Source of the DNA: Ignavibacteriaceae bacterium
GTDB lineage: Bacteria; Bacteroidota; Ignavibacteria; Ignavibacteriales; Ignavibacteriaceae
Direction: 5' to 3'
Assembly: GCA_031292465.1 (NCBI GenBank)
Contig: JARLHB010000121.1
Coordinates: forward strand, 1 to 6,923
DNA: 6,923 bases
This document shows, one piece after another, positions 6,909 through 6,923 of the stretch. Both the position numbers and the translations under genes were made by a program. Each line of letters opens with the position of its first letter. The stretch's first letter is position 1. The notes below the pieces were generated by a model, which saw nothing but the letters and a program-made list of their open reading frames with translations, was not told the origin of the DNA and did no database searches.

Positions 6909-6923
6909 ATGCAGGACAAAGAA
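6909..6923 (+). CDS. Start of an unidentified gene, cut by window end
   Basis: Only the first five codons (MQDKE) are present, so the product cannot be recognised. The gene is supported by a near-ideal Shine-Dalgarno sequence eight bases upstream, by its orientation and by its position about 100 bases after rhaT with no terminator between them. In rhamnose loci the neighbours of rhaT are often L-rhamnose isomerase, rhamnulokinase, rhamnulose-1-phosphate aldolase or a regulator. Any of these would fit; none can be chosen from this sequence. Confidence 0.6.

Overview
The window is a compact L-rhamnose scavenging locus, with every visible gene on the + strand. It holds two complete, tandemly duplicated glycoside hydrolase family 78 alpha-L-rhamnosidases (22-2745 and 2805-5534). 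These are followed by a regulatory region of about 230 bases and an L-rhamnose/proton symporter, rhaT (5765-6805). The first five codons of a further gene begin at 6909 and run off the end of the window.

The organism looks like a Gram-negative, AT-leaning bacterium that degrades plant or microbial polysaccharides, from the wider Bacteroidota/Ignavibacteriota region of the tree or a comparable fermentative lineage. The grounds are the exported GH78 enzymes of about 900 residues, the rhaT family and the A-rich leaders. The -35/-10 promoter of rhaT fits ordinary sigma-70, and rhaT and the gene after it have strong Shine-Dalgarno sequences, so a typical Bacteroidia genome is not certain. No marker gene in the window settles the taxonomy.

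The genes fit one pathway. The two secreted enzymes would cut terminal alpha-L-rhamnose from glycans or glycosides outside the cytoplasm. RhaT would carry the free sugar across the inner membrane, and the gene at 6909 may begin intracellular rhamnose catabolism, although too little of it is present to say. The two rhamnosidases are about 70-75% identical by eye and both keep the catalytic acid/base residues. They differ in the residues flanking those positions, which suggests split substrate ranges.

The most interesting non-coding signal lies between the second rhamnosidase and rhaT. A near-consensus promoter (TTGACA, 18 bp, TATATT) is followed by two copies of a 15-bp motif, CTTAAA(G/C)GTTTTCGT, 86 bp apart. 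The first copy sits over the predicted transcription start. This looks like a pair of repressor operators, probably for a LacI-type regulator encoded elsewhere. The rest is an ordinary sugar-utilisation locus; I see no RNA gene, mobile element, CRISPR array or clearly novel multi-gene system.
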